Of a stretch of DNA of 64,000 bases, positions 45,466-57,500 are shown piece by piece. Where the stretch lies: positions 268,319 through 332,318 of the forward strand of contig LSYV01000014.1 in the NCBI GenBank assembly GCA_001584585.1, written 5' to 3'. The stretch is from Gonium pectorale (taxonomy: Eukaryota > Chlorophyta > Chlorophyceae > Chlamydomonadales > Volvocaceae). Under the pieces are notes generated by a model. That model was not told where the DNA came from, ran no database searches, and worked only from the letters and a program-made list of their open reading frames with translations. Each line of letters starts with the position of its first letter. Within the stretch, counting starts at the first letter, position 1. Made by a program: the position numbers and the translations under genes.

Positions 45466-48400
45466 GACTAGGTTTGTGTGCTATGGGCCCGTCAAGGGCA
45501 ATAATGGCGCAGATCACTGACAAGGTCACAAAAGGTAGAGCCAGCCGCCGCACGGGCCGTACCTCCTCTCAATCGCGTTGCCAAAGGTGCTCACCCGGCT
45601 CTCTAGGTGCTCACTAGCAGTTTCATTATGCACCTAATGATTCCTGCAGGATTGGTCTATCTGCAAACACGCGTGCCGGACTCCCTCCGGGTGCGCTGCT
45701 CCCACGTGCCCCCTTGCCAGCGCGCCACCCCGCCCCACCCCACCCCTGCTGAGCCGAGAAACAAAGCGCGTTTACAGTATCCAAACTCGCGAAGCATCAC
45801 ACATGGAGCGCATACGGGTCGAAGCCCCCGGCACGCTGCTCATCTACCCCACGGTGCACTCGGCCACGGCCGTTGCCTCAAGCTTCTGAAGTAGCCACCC
45901 ATATTCCCCTGATAACTGAGAGCTGCCGACCATGGAAATGAAGAGCAGGTCGCGAGATGGGCAGTCGCGTATCGGAGTGTCAGCACAGGACGCTGAGAAG
46001 CAGATTCAAATACGGAGTACATGCCTTCAAACTGCCCAGGCGACTCCCTCATCCGCCTCATCCTTTGGATTCCCCTTTGCAGCCTTTTGTTTCCTGTGTC
46101 TTGGCGGGTCGGTGAGGACAGTGAGGATGAGGCAGCGTGGACCGGTGGGCGCGGTGCTGGCCATTTGGCCTCTCGGTCGGGTGTGCACCAGCCCGCCGGG
46201 GGAGGCCGGGGTGTGCACCCAGGAGCATCTGGCTGCAAGAGCTGGCCAGGGAGACGTTCCATCGCCCCTGGGATCGCCGGAGCCATGCGCGCTGCAAAAG
46301 CAGGCATAAGCTTTGATGATGTATCATGGAATGACAGACACGAGGCGACGGAGGATCATGAGCACAAGGGTTACTATGGCCTGTACATGCGTGCGGCCGG
46401 CCTCCTCACCGGCCTACCAAAATATTACTTGACCTACAAAGCACAGGCCCTGAAAACCATCAGACGCCTGGGTAACGAAGCAAGTGCTAGGCGGGGCCGA
46501 CGTTCGGGATCGGCTCTCAGGCACGTCGTACCAGCCGTACAGCCGTACCCCGCATCGTACCCCACGCCCCCACCCTGTGCGCGCCCCTCAATGCCGGGCA
46601 CACCCGTGGAACCGAGCTGGTCCGCCACCGTCCCTAACAGCGCTTTATAGGTGTACAAAGTCAGGGAAGCCGTACAACCCAGTACGATGTGCCCCACAAC
46701 AGTTGCGGGGAACCCTTGCCAGCCGAACGGCCGACCATCCAACACCAGCACTAAACTTAACCCGACGCGAGGGTACCGCGCGCAGCTAAGCGCATCACTG
46801 ACGACGACGGGTCAGGGCACATAACGTCACGCATACTGACAAGTCACCCGCCTACAGAACATGCATTCATCCTTCAGGCGACGGCGCAAGACGTCCTAGC
46901 AGTTGCAGCAGCACTAGCGCCAGGAGGCCTCCTCAAGAGTGGCGCCGAGCATTACAAGCGGCGTCAATATCAGTCAGTGGCACAGCCCAGTTGCCTATGT
47001 CAGTTCCTCCCGGTTGCAGGCTTGAAGCTCGCCCTCTTAATGGAAGCCCACACGCCTTATTAGGGCCGAAGCCGGCCTCGCGTTCTCTGTAGGCAGCGCG
47101 GCCGGGGCCATCCGTGACACACAATAAATAACACGGCACGGTACCTCTAACGGACACCGCGATGTGGAACGCCAAAGCTTTTCACCCAAGGCCGACGCCG
47201 GCACGGCAACGCCTCATAAACACCACACACACATCACTTTCCGCCACGCGCCAGCGGCAACACATGAGGGTCGCCGCGATACCACGCGGGCCCCATCCAG
47301 AAGTTGGGCACCCCTACCAAGCCTGACGGCGGCATGATAGGGAATCAACCCCTACTAACGCAGTGCACAAGATGGTGAAACCCTACGAGTCAACACGCGA
47401 TTAGTCTGCATCACGATGGAGCACACGCGGGCGACGATGCGGTCGCGGCACCAACTTCTTTGGCGGCGCAGCCCCATCGATCGCGCAGGAAGGACCGGCC
47501 TCTCAGCCGCAGCGCACGGGCAGCACCAAAGCTCGTAAGGGCAGGCAAGAAAGCAACGCTACGAAACATTCCGATCCAGATCCAGTTACGCATCAGACGA
47601 CTGCACTAGCACATGGGAAACGTAAGGGTTGCCAGTCAGGCCGACGTCAGCCCCGCGCGGGGCCGCTTCAGCAGTCGTGGGTCTGCGCCAGGGACCCACG
47701 CCCCTGCACGCTGCGTCGCCGCTAGGTAAAAGCACCCAAGTTGCAGTGCCCCTGCCACCCTAGGACACCCCCAAACCGGTCGTTCATAGCAACACACACA
47801 CTTCACGTACGCGTCCTAACCTACCTCATAACACACATCCGCAGTAAGGGTCTCCCTAAGACACCCCCAAACAGACCGTACATAGCAACTGCACACACGC
47901 AGACTGCAGGACGCGTGCGTGCAGAATACACCCGTCCTCGTCCCACACAGCCGCAACGCGGGCCTGCTCGAGCACCGCCAATCTGCGCCGCGGCGCTCCG
48001 CGGCGCGGCCATTTTGTACCACGTCCTCAGCCAGTCGCGTCAGCGAGAGTCGCATGCCGTCGGTGGTGGGGGGCCTCCCTCACATGACTCGCCGCCTAGC
48101 AGGCGGCTCGGCACGTGGCCCCCGCTAGGCAGCACCTAGTGACGTGCACGCCCCCGTCCCCTCCATCCACGAGTCGTACTCGGCGTCGTACTCCTCAAGC
48201 GGTCCGCGTGCAGCAGCCTGCCGTTTAGGGGTTTTGCCCTTCGTGGCCCCGCCCCCGCGGAGGGCCGCCCGAGGCGCCAATGACCTAGACCTTGTGGTAC
48301 AGTACGGCAGGGCAAATCGAGCATCTCAATTTCTTCGGCAGCACATCGTGTGACGTGTGCAACACGCTTTCGAGCAATGGACGGACCCCACGGGCCTTGG

Positions 48401-48593
48401 ACCCAGCACATAAGACGGGACGGGACGGGACCCGCCCCCAGCGCTAAGCAACCATTGTTGCCGGGGTGCGACGTAAGCCTAGTAGCAGTATCACGTCGCC
48501 AATGTCTGCGGGGCGAGGAGGACGCCACGACGACGGCCTGCCAGTCACGAGCCGCGCCTCGCCGCGCCTCGTGCGGGTGGCCTGCCTGGCCGG
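45466..48593. other. Intergenic region with eIF3a promoter
   Basis: 3.1 kb between the eIF3a start and the stop of the receptor kinase gene. It contains a direct repeat at 47760-47900. The plus-strand frame 46021-46650 includes an interesting stretch (GYYGLYMRAAGLLTGLPKYY) but has no splice support or family match. Several GTACGG/CGTACC-rich short repeats occur near 46525-46570. Nothing else is supported. Confidence 0.45.
47760..47900. repeat. Diverged direct repeat, period about 96 bp
   Basis: CTAGGACACCCCCAAACCGG followed by TCGTTCATAGCAACACACACAC at 47760-47803 recurs as CTAAGACACCCCCAAACAGA followed by CCGTACATAGCAACTGCACACAC at 47856-47900. Both copies are followed by a segment with ACGCGT. 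Function unknown. Confidence 0.75.
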
Positions 48594-51500
48594 TTATGCG
48601 CCGCGCAGCCCCAGCGCCCACGCCGCCAGCATCCTGCACGAAAGAGAGAACGCGTGGATGGCAGGCGGTAAGGGTGGGCGGCCAACAAATCCCTCAAACG
48701 CTCCCCGTGCGCCCCGTCCCGCCCTGAGCCACATGCTCCCGTACCAGGGCCCGTGCAGCGACACTGGGCAAGCCCTGTTTGTCAGATGCTTCTTTCCGGG
48801 CCTCCACTTGCACGAATCGTGCGCCCTGAAGGGCGTAACGTGGACCCGCTTCACACCCATCCAACCGCCCCACGGCCCCGACCGTACAACGTGGCAGCCC
48901 CGCTGGCTCCTCTCCTCTTCCGACTGAGCGGGACGCTGTGTCTCCGGTAAGGTTGGCCCGTCACTCTGTCTGCCCGTCCCCGTACGAGTCCGCCCGCCCG
49001 CCCTCACGCCCGCCCGCCCCCACGCCCGCCCGCACCCACGCCCAGGCGCAGCACTCACGTCTCCAGTGTTGACACAATCTCGGTGAAGGTGGGCCGCGCC
49101 TTGGGTTCCTGCGCCCAGCAGCGCCCCGCCAGCTCGGCGTAGGGCGGCGCCAGCCAGGGTGGCAGCTGCGGCCGCCCGCCGTTGAGCAGCACGGCGTGCA
49201 GGATGTGCGCCGCGTTGAAGCCCTTGTACGGCCGCTCGCCGGTCGCCAGCTCCCACACTGCGGGACAGCAAGGCAGGGCCGGGGCGGAGGGGAGGGGCGG
49301 GAGTGTCAGGCGAGAGGGGCGGGAGTGTCAGGCGAGAGGGGCGGGAGTGTCAGGCGAGAGGGGCGGGAGTGTCAGGCGAGAGGGGCGGGAGTGTCAGGTG
49401 AGAGGGGCGGGGAGCATCGCTAGATTTGGGGGCGAGCAGCAGGCCGCGTAGGGGGCGGCGACCCGCCGGTCGCCAGCTCTCATGCTGCAGGCGAAGGCAG
49501 GCAGGAAAGAAAAGAAAGCGGGCATAGAGCCGAGGCTAGGCACGAGCGGAGGGCGGCGGGAAGGCAGTGCGAGTGCGCCAGGGAGGGAGAGGGACCAAGC
49601 AGGGAGTGGCAAGTCGGGTCGGCGATGCCACCTGGCGCCGTGGCCGCCACACGGCGTCACGGGACAACGCACACACACCAATCGGTCGGTGGCGCGCAGC
49701 CACGCAGCCTACAAGGCTCCACCCGTGCCGGCTCACTCACGCAGGATGCCGAACGCGTACACGTCGCCCGGCTGCGAGACGTGGCCCTTGATCCACAGCT
49801 CTGCAGCGGGCGTGTCGCGGGCGGACGGGCGTCTCACGGGCGAACAAGCTGATGCAGTATCGCCGCCTCGGTGCCTAAGCTGGCCAACTGGTGAACTGCA
49901 TTTAACTGCAAGTTGACGTGTAGCATCTAGTAGCTGCTCTGTCGATACAGCAAGGCCAAATCGCGTTGCATTGGCCCAGAAACGGATCCGGTGTGATACG
50001 GAAGGGACAAGTTGATCCTCCGCATTCCAAAGCTTGTCTTCCCGGCAAAACCTCAAGACGCGCCCTACGCTTGGCCACACCAGCCTCAGACCCAGCCAGC
50101 GAGCAGCAGAGCTGGGCCGGCCTCAGCCAGGAGGGCACGCCGCAGACGGGCACTCACCTGGCGCCATGTGGGTGGGCGTGCCGTACGGACGGGTGGACAC
50201 GTGCGTGCGGTCGCCGATGAGCACACGCGACAGCCCAAAGTCGCACAGCTGGTGCGCGGCAGGTACGGCACGAGGGGGAACGGGTACGGCATAATGGAAG
50301 GGGCGCGGGCAGCGGCAGAGGAGAATGACCCAACCAGGCCTGGTCCGCGTGGAACCGAGGCTTTTGCTGGCAGCTCTGGGTACGCCCGCCGTACCGGCAA
50401 ACCGCGATCTAAGCAGTACAATGCTCTAAAGCGAAGCGCTCCTGGCGCCGCCGCGACGACGACTGCTTGAACACCGCCGCGCGGTGCAACGACTGCACGG
50501 TAACCGCCACAGCCAGCGGGCCAGCCCAGCCCTACCTTCGCCACCCAGCCGCCCAAGAAGTCGTGTGCGGCCGCACTCGGCGCGCCGCCTCGTTTCGGCG
50601 CCTTCGCAAGCAGCACGTTTGCCAGTTTGAGGTCTGCGCCGGGGAATTTACAGGACATATGGTTGTGGCGGGGACCTTGGGGACTACAGACCAGGAGGCG
50701 TTGGAAGGCGCTCCGAGGGCATCGGACGATGGAAACACGTGCGTCACGGCATACTACCCGAGCGCCCAAACCGGAGGTGGCTGCATCACCAAGGCAAGGA
50801 GGCATGCATGCTAGGCCAGGGCCTGACGGACGTGCCTCGGCGGTTGGAAGCCGTGCAGCCGGACGGAGCGACAGGATGGGGCAGTGGCTTCGCGGCGTCG
50901 CGGATACAAGTGACTACCAAATCCCTGATCCCCAGCACCACCTATCTCACCCCCGGCTGGTTCGGGGCCGACGGGGCCGACGGGACGCTGGGCCGGAGGG
51001 ACTTTCCATTACTTCGCCTGGGTGGTTCGGGACGGCATGCGCCTAAGGCCTCTCTAGTGACAACGTCTTTCCAAATTCCTGACCGCCTGGCTAAATACCC
51101 CCACCCCCCGGCTGGTTGGCCCTCAGAGCCCTCTCTAATGAGGCCGCCGCTTTCCTGTTCTGACCCCCGGCTGGTTGCCCACGGACTGAGCATCTCCACC
51201 CCCCACTTGGTGGCCCCCCCCCCGCACCACCCACCTCCGTGGCAGACTCCCATGCTGTGGATATAGCGCATGCCGTGCGCAATGTCCAGGGCCAGGCGCA
51301 GCAGCACCCCCTGCAGCGGGGCGGGGCGGCGCGGGACAGAGTGAGTTGGCTGGAGGGCGTTCTCCGGCGGCGGGGCGGGGCGGGGCGGGGCGCGGCGGGC
51401 GCGGCAAGGCGCGGGCGGGGCACGCCGCCGTCTGCCAGCGTGTACGGACCTGGGCGAGCTGTGTCCGCGGGGCGCAGGCTGAGGACCGCGGCTGGAGGTC

Positions 51501-54500
51501 GCCTGAGGGCTGCCGAGCGGTGCTGGCATGGTCTACAGAGCGGACTGCATGCCCCAGTCCTGCCATACACGCACCAGCCCCGCACACGGTATCGCTGCGG
51601 GGAGTCCAGCCTCTCTCGCGCCCGCCACGCTGCACTGTATCGCTGCGGCCGCCCGACGCCGTGCTGAGCCCCGCGGCCCGACGCGATAGGACGCAGAGCG
51701 CTCCCTTCCTCCCCCGGGCTCCCCACCATGCCCGCGCAACCCACCATGTCAGGAATGCAGCCCGGCTCGCGCCAGCGTGCAGCCCGCCAGGCCGCCGCCG
51801 AGCCGCCCTCGCACAGCTCCATCACCAGGAAGCCGTGGCTGCTGCCCTCTGCCGGGTGCGCGTTGGTCGCCAGCCACAGCGCCGCCAGCGTGCGCGTCGC
51901 CGCCTGCGGCGACGCCGCCGCCGCCAAGGCGCTGGCGGTCGCGGTGCTGGCGGCCGACAGCGACTGCTGCGCTGCCGAGGCCCCGGCGTCGACGACCAGG
52001 ATCGAGCTGCAGGCGCTGTTTAGCTCCTCCTCTTCCTCCTCCTCCACCGCCGCCGCCGCCGCTGCCAAAAGCTGTGAGGCGCCGCCGCCGCCGCGGGTAG
52101 GGTTGCGCGCAGAGAGGCGTCCAAAGCTCTCCCGACTGCCGCCGACGGCACTAGACTCGGTCCGTTGGATCGGGGCGACGGTGGTTGGCGGGTGTGCAGG
52201 ACCGGCGGAGCCGCACGACACCAGCGGCACGAGTTCGCTGCTGGTGGACACCTCCGCCGGCGCCGCCGCAGCATCACCGGCGTGCACGCAGGGACCGCGG
52301 CCGGCGGCGGCCGCCTCCTCGGCGGTCGGGAGCACATGCGCGACCGACCCTGCGTGGAGGTGGCTGCTCGCGGCCGCGTGTCTACAGCTGGGCCGCTCCC
52401 CGCCGTCGCCGGCCCCGCCCTCTCCGTCGCGACCGCCTGCGGCAAGGATGACCGGGAGGTACGGCGCGGCGTCCGAGGACAGCGAGAACACCTCGCAGAG
52501 GGCCACAGCGGCGTCGGTGGCCGCCGCGGCGTCGGCGGCGGAACCGACCCCTGGGTCGGCGCCCTTGCCGGGCGCTGCATCGCCCGCTGCCCTCGCCCCG
52601 GGCTCGTCCTGCCGGCTGGCCTGCGGGGCGGCCTCTCCCGGCTGTTGCATCCCGGCCACCTCACTGCCTGCAGCCCTTCCCGGGGCTCGTGGGCCGGGCA
52701 GCTGCATGTCTGTGCCCAGGCCAAGGGAAACGCCCAGGGTGGCGTGGCTGGAACCGGTGCAGCCCGACTCGGCGCCGGAAATGATGAAACGTGTGTAGCG
52801 GCCCGCCGCCAGGTCCCCGGCGTCGATGCCCTGCGGCGCCGAGTCGTCGGCTGCCCCGGCAGCGTTGTTCTCCTGCTGCGGCTGCTGCTCATTCTGTTCG
52901 TGAGCCAACTCGCTGGAAGAGGGCCCGGGGGAGACGGCGGCGGCGCCGCCGGCTGTGTGCAGCCCGAGGCGCCCGCCGGGGAGCACTTGCGCGAAGTACA
53001 GGGACGCCACGACATTTGGGTGCCTGTTTGTGAGGGACGGGGAAGCACACCATGGGTTGCGGTGAGGGTTCTAAACACGGAGGTTTGTGGGAGCTGTTAA
53101 GGTGCTTTGCTTTTAAGGGCGGGGATTACTCTGCAGGAGGGCAAGATGAGCGAGGCCGAGGTTTACGGGGATGTTCGGGTGTGGGGTTCCGGGGCAGACG
53201 AGCGCGACGCCACATGTTGGGCTGCCCGCGATGTGGAGGCAAGCCCGGTGTCCCGCAAGGGCACGGGGTCAGGCGCCTCACGCGAGGCGACCACACGGGT
53301 GGAGCCGAGGCCCAGAGAGGCAGGAATCAGCGGGCCGGATCGACAGGAGGCATGCATCACGGGCCTCACCTGAGCGTCTGGCTGAGCGTGACCTCATTGT
53401 GCACGGCGCGACACAGCTCCTGTCCGTACTGCAGCACCTTGACCGCCACCGGCTGGTTACGCCACACGCCTGTAGGCGAGGCAGAGGTGTTTCAGGGGTA
53501 TGAGGTCACATGCTACAGTAGTTGAGCGCGGCAGGGTTCTCGAGAGTTTAAGAGAGAGAACGCGAGATCACGCGTTTCGAGGTGGGGTAATGAAGAAGGG
53601 AAACGGGTCGCGTTGTGGACACCGAATCGCATACTCAAGAGGACTAGTGGCGGCCTTAGCGTAGTGAGGGGGGGGGGCGGAAGAGGGGCTCGGAGAAACC
53701 TCGACGGCTTCCTTACAAAGCGTAGCGTAGTCTATGGAAACCGAGGTTTCCTGCGTTCCACGGGAGTGTACCAACACGGGTGTGCGGCTGACGTGTCTGA
53801 AGGGAGGCGTGAAGTCGGTGTAGGCTATTCTCGCCGATTACAACGTAGCTACGTAGGTGCTTGTTCCGAGGTTCCATGGGGTTGGAAAGCCTCCGTATTA
53901 GGCCTCGGGATCACACCACCCAGGCCTCTCCCTGCGTTGAATAAGGTCGCTTTCTCTGCTAGAGGTACTTAAGCTGTGGAGCTGTGCGCGTGTGTTTGGA
54001 CTGTACTGGTCGTTGGCGTGTCAGACTTGTTTTATTGGCACGGCGTTTGGGTTGGCATATAAGAGGAGTGGCAGTGCGGGAAACGCACATGCGTTTGCGC
54101 AGCGGGCTGAGCACGCATCGTCACTTGAGTGGAGGCAAGGGAGGGAAGCGCCACGAGTGCGCAAAGCTCCGCGACATGCGCGGCCGGCTAGGTTGCTCGC
54201 ATGTTCCTGCTTGGCTCATTTCCCACGCCGCCGAGCTCGCTCCTACATCCATTCTCCACACAGTAGATGCCATGCCGGCACCGCTACAAGGACCCTACCT
54301 CGGAACACCTTGCCGAAGCTTCCAGTGCCCAGGGTGCTCGACAGCTCTGCGGACTCGCAGCAGGGGACAGGCAGCAGAGCAGGAAACATCATGGCGGGCC
54401 GGGCGCCCTTGAAAACGGGCACAAACGCGCTGCATCAGCCGCCGGAACATGGGGACATGAGGGGAGATGTGTCCGTCGGCTTCCGTCCAACCCAGCCCAT

Positions 54501-57500
54501 ATGTGAACCCTCATGCGCGCATCCCCCGCCAGGACCAACCAGGGCCTCCCGGTGCGACGCACCTACGAGGATCCCCGCAACGGTCACGGTTGCGCCCTCA
54601 GTGACGCCCGTGGACATGGACATGGCCGAGACGCTCGGCGCCTCCCGGAGCCCGCTGCCGTCCAGCGTGCTGATGGGCCGGCTGCCGTGCCCGTATGAAA
54701 AGGTCTGAGGCGGCGGGGCCCCCGACGCCCCAGCCGACGCTGACGCCCCAGCCGACGCCGCTGGGGCGGCGGCGCCGTCCACGGGCTCTGCCGGTGGCAG
54801 AGCAGCGCGCGCCCTCGCGCGCTGCATCTCCAGTAAAAGCATGTAGTCCTGCCTGCCCGCGCTGTTGCCACCTCCGCCTCCGCCGCCAGCGGCTGCGGAC
54901 GCGCCGGCACTGCCGCCGCCGCCACCGCCGCTGCAGGCGGCGGACGAGGCCGCGCCGGAGGACACTGCCGGCTGCCGCAGCTGGCTCGCGCAGGGCACAG
55001 AGCCGTGCGCAAGCCCGCGGCACCTGGTGGGGTAATACGGAACGGGAAACGGGTCGCGTCGTGGTTGGGGTCTGGTGGGGGTTCGGAGAGGAGCAACTTC
55101 GTCCGTGGGCAAGCTGGGGAGGGGTCGCATTGGAGTGCGAAACCGCCGGCCAGGTGAGGGTGTGGCCGAGGCAAGAGTGGCTGTGCAGCGGAGGGGAGCA
55201 CGGCGGCGCGCAGTGCGCGCCCTCTGTGCCGCGCGGCTGCCGCGCGGCTGCCGCGCGGCTTCCCATCTCCGCGGATACGAATGCAAACTCGGACTGATAC
55301 CCCCCCCCCCCATTACAATGAAAACATCGGCCGTCGTAGCAGCCCACAGCACCTGCGCGAGGGACCGGCAGCTGGGCACGCAGCGGGGAGCTCCCTGCCC
55401 TCCCCGGCCGCAGCCCATCTGCACGCTCCTTGCAGAGTCCGGAAGTCCCTGGAGCATCATTACCCGCTCGCTCTACGGGAGCCTAAAAACCGCGACTCAC
55501 GGCAGCTGTCCCGACGTGTTGGCGCTGGAGCCGGGCGTGGCACCCGCAGCCACGTCCCCGTGCTTGCCGCCCTCTCCGTCCCCGGCTGAGCTGGGCGGCG
55601 CCACGCGAATCTCCACCGAGCCCGGCCCCGCCGCGTCCACGGCAGAAAAGGACTTGGAGGCCCCCTCGAGCGCGTCGCGCCGCCGCCGCCGCCGTCGCCG
55701 CAGCACCACGACCAGTAGCGCCGCCACGGCCGCCAGCAACAGCACGCCGCCCACCGCGCCTGCCAGCAGCGAAAGGCACGCCAACCGACATGTGAGCGGA
55801 GTGAGAGGGTAGCGGATACGGGTTGGGGGTCCGGGAGCGTTTGGGGTGGGGCCACACCACGCCACGTGCGGAGTGGGCACAAAGGGATGCGTCCGACAGC
55901 GTTCGGGCTTTCTGAAATGTGCACCAAAGAGGGGCGCAAGCGGGCCTCGCAGCAGCGAGCGGCGCCCAGCTGCCCTGGCAGAGGCAGGCCCGACACCCAA
56001 CTCACCGCCCACCGCCGCGCCCACCGTCACGCCCCGCGCCCGCCCGCCACTGCCGCTGTTGGCCTGGGCGGCGGCCAGGATGTCCCACGTGCGGTCGGCC
56101 GCATTCAGCTCCTCAATCTTGGACCTCACGCAGTAGTCGTAGCCCTTGCTGACGCCGCACTCAGCCGTTGTCGGCGCCTCGCACCTGGGGGTGGGCGGGC
56201 CGGGGCGGGGCAGAGAAGAAAGGAAATCGGTCACGTCGGGCGAGACGGGGGTGTTGCCGAGAAGGGCGTGGGTTATCAAAGGGTTGGGCAACAGCAGCAT
56301 CCGTCCCCTGCAGCGGACGGGGCTGGGTGGGGGGCATAGAGGGCTGCAAAGCGGCGGCACTCCAGAAGCTTGGGGAGGATGCCTTCCCGATCGTTCCAAC
56401 TGTCTGCAATACGGGGCGGGCGAAGCGTTGACAGCACCCCGCATTTGCGAGTGGGCAGACGCATTGCAGCGGTGGGTGTGGCGCAAACACACGCCCAGCC
56501 TCCGCAGCAGTGGAGGATCCACCCAGGAGAGGCAAGGGATCAGGACGACGCGGCGCCGGGGCTAACGGCGTGCGAATGCGGGCGCCCGGCCCAGGTGACG
56601 GAACCGGGCGGGGACCGACTGGCGGCGCCTTTCACAGCGGCGGCGTGCGGAGTGCGGCGAACACAAGATTCGCCGCGCCGAGCGGCGAATCCAGGACATC
56701 CCACCTCACGGTCGAACGGCTTGGCTGAGACTGCCCAGGCCCGGGCGGCCCAGGCACCCGCTCTACAAGCCCAACGTCCGCTCCCTTCGCCGCTCCTTGG
56801 ACGCACTACTCGCACCTGCCCCCTTGCACATCTCCCGACCGCACCCTCCCCCCCCCGGGCCGCTTGAGGACGCCCCCGCAGCCCGCCGCACATCCAGGCG
56901 GAAGCCGATGGCGCCGCAAGGCGCGCTCCGCCCCACCCCCTCTCGCAATCCAACAGCCAGGAGGCTACACCCTTGCACCAGCTGCATGCGCGCCGACGAG
57001 CGCCGCATTCAACTCACACAAAAATGGTCTCGAAGCCCTCGACAATGTATCCCCCGCCGCTGGCCACGTTCTGAAGGCCCGACACCGGCAGTAGCACGCT
57101 GCCCGACGTGATGTTGATGACCCCCTGGTCGAAGCACGCCGCCAGCGCCGGCTGCGGGCGGCACCATCGGCCGCCCCAGGCGACCCGCTGCGGCCGGGTG
57201 GCGGGCGGCGAGTAGGCCATGTTGTCGTACAGCAGCTGGATGGGCAGGCAGCTAAAGCAGTGGAATACGATGCGGTCGTACAGGATGGTGGCTCCGGGGC
57301 TGGCGCTGAAGATGTCGACCTGCAACGGATCGGGGGGTGAGGTTGGGAGGAGGGCATGGGGGTCAAAAGGGCTTCGGGGAGGAACGAGAAGTGCCGTGCG
57401 ATGTGCGGTGCTGTGCGTCCATGGGTGCGCGGGGAGCACCGACGGAGCATCGTTCCCTCTCAGTAGTACCCCAGGGCAGCGCCCGAGAGGGGGCCCCGTA

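Noticed and set aside
49055..49058. Receptor kinase ending at the TGA after STLET
   Set aside because: The TGA lies inside a perfect GTGAGT donor, and a phase-matched terminal exon (48633-48594) follows.
51728..53100. Plus-strand and alternative minus-strand frames of over 300 codons
   Set aside because: They are shadows of the 430-codon kinase exon on the minus strand, whose frame alone carries kinase motifs and good splice sites.
54435..55460. 341-codon minus frame including sequence outside exon 6
   Set aside because: Only 55023-54563 is bounded by good splice sites with matching phases; the rest is intron read-through.
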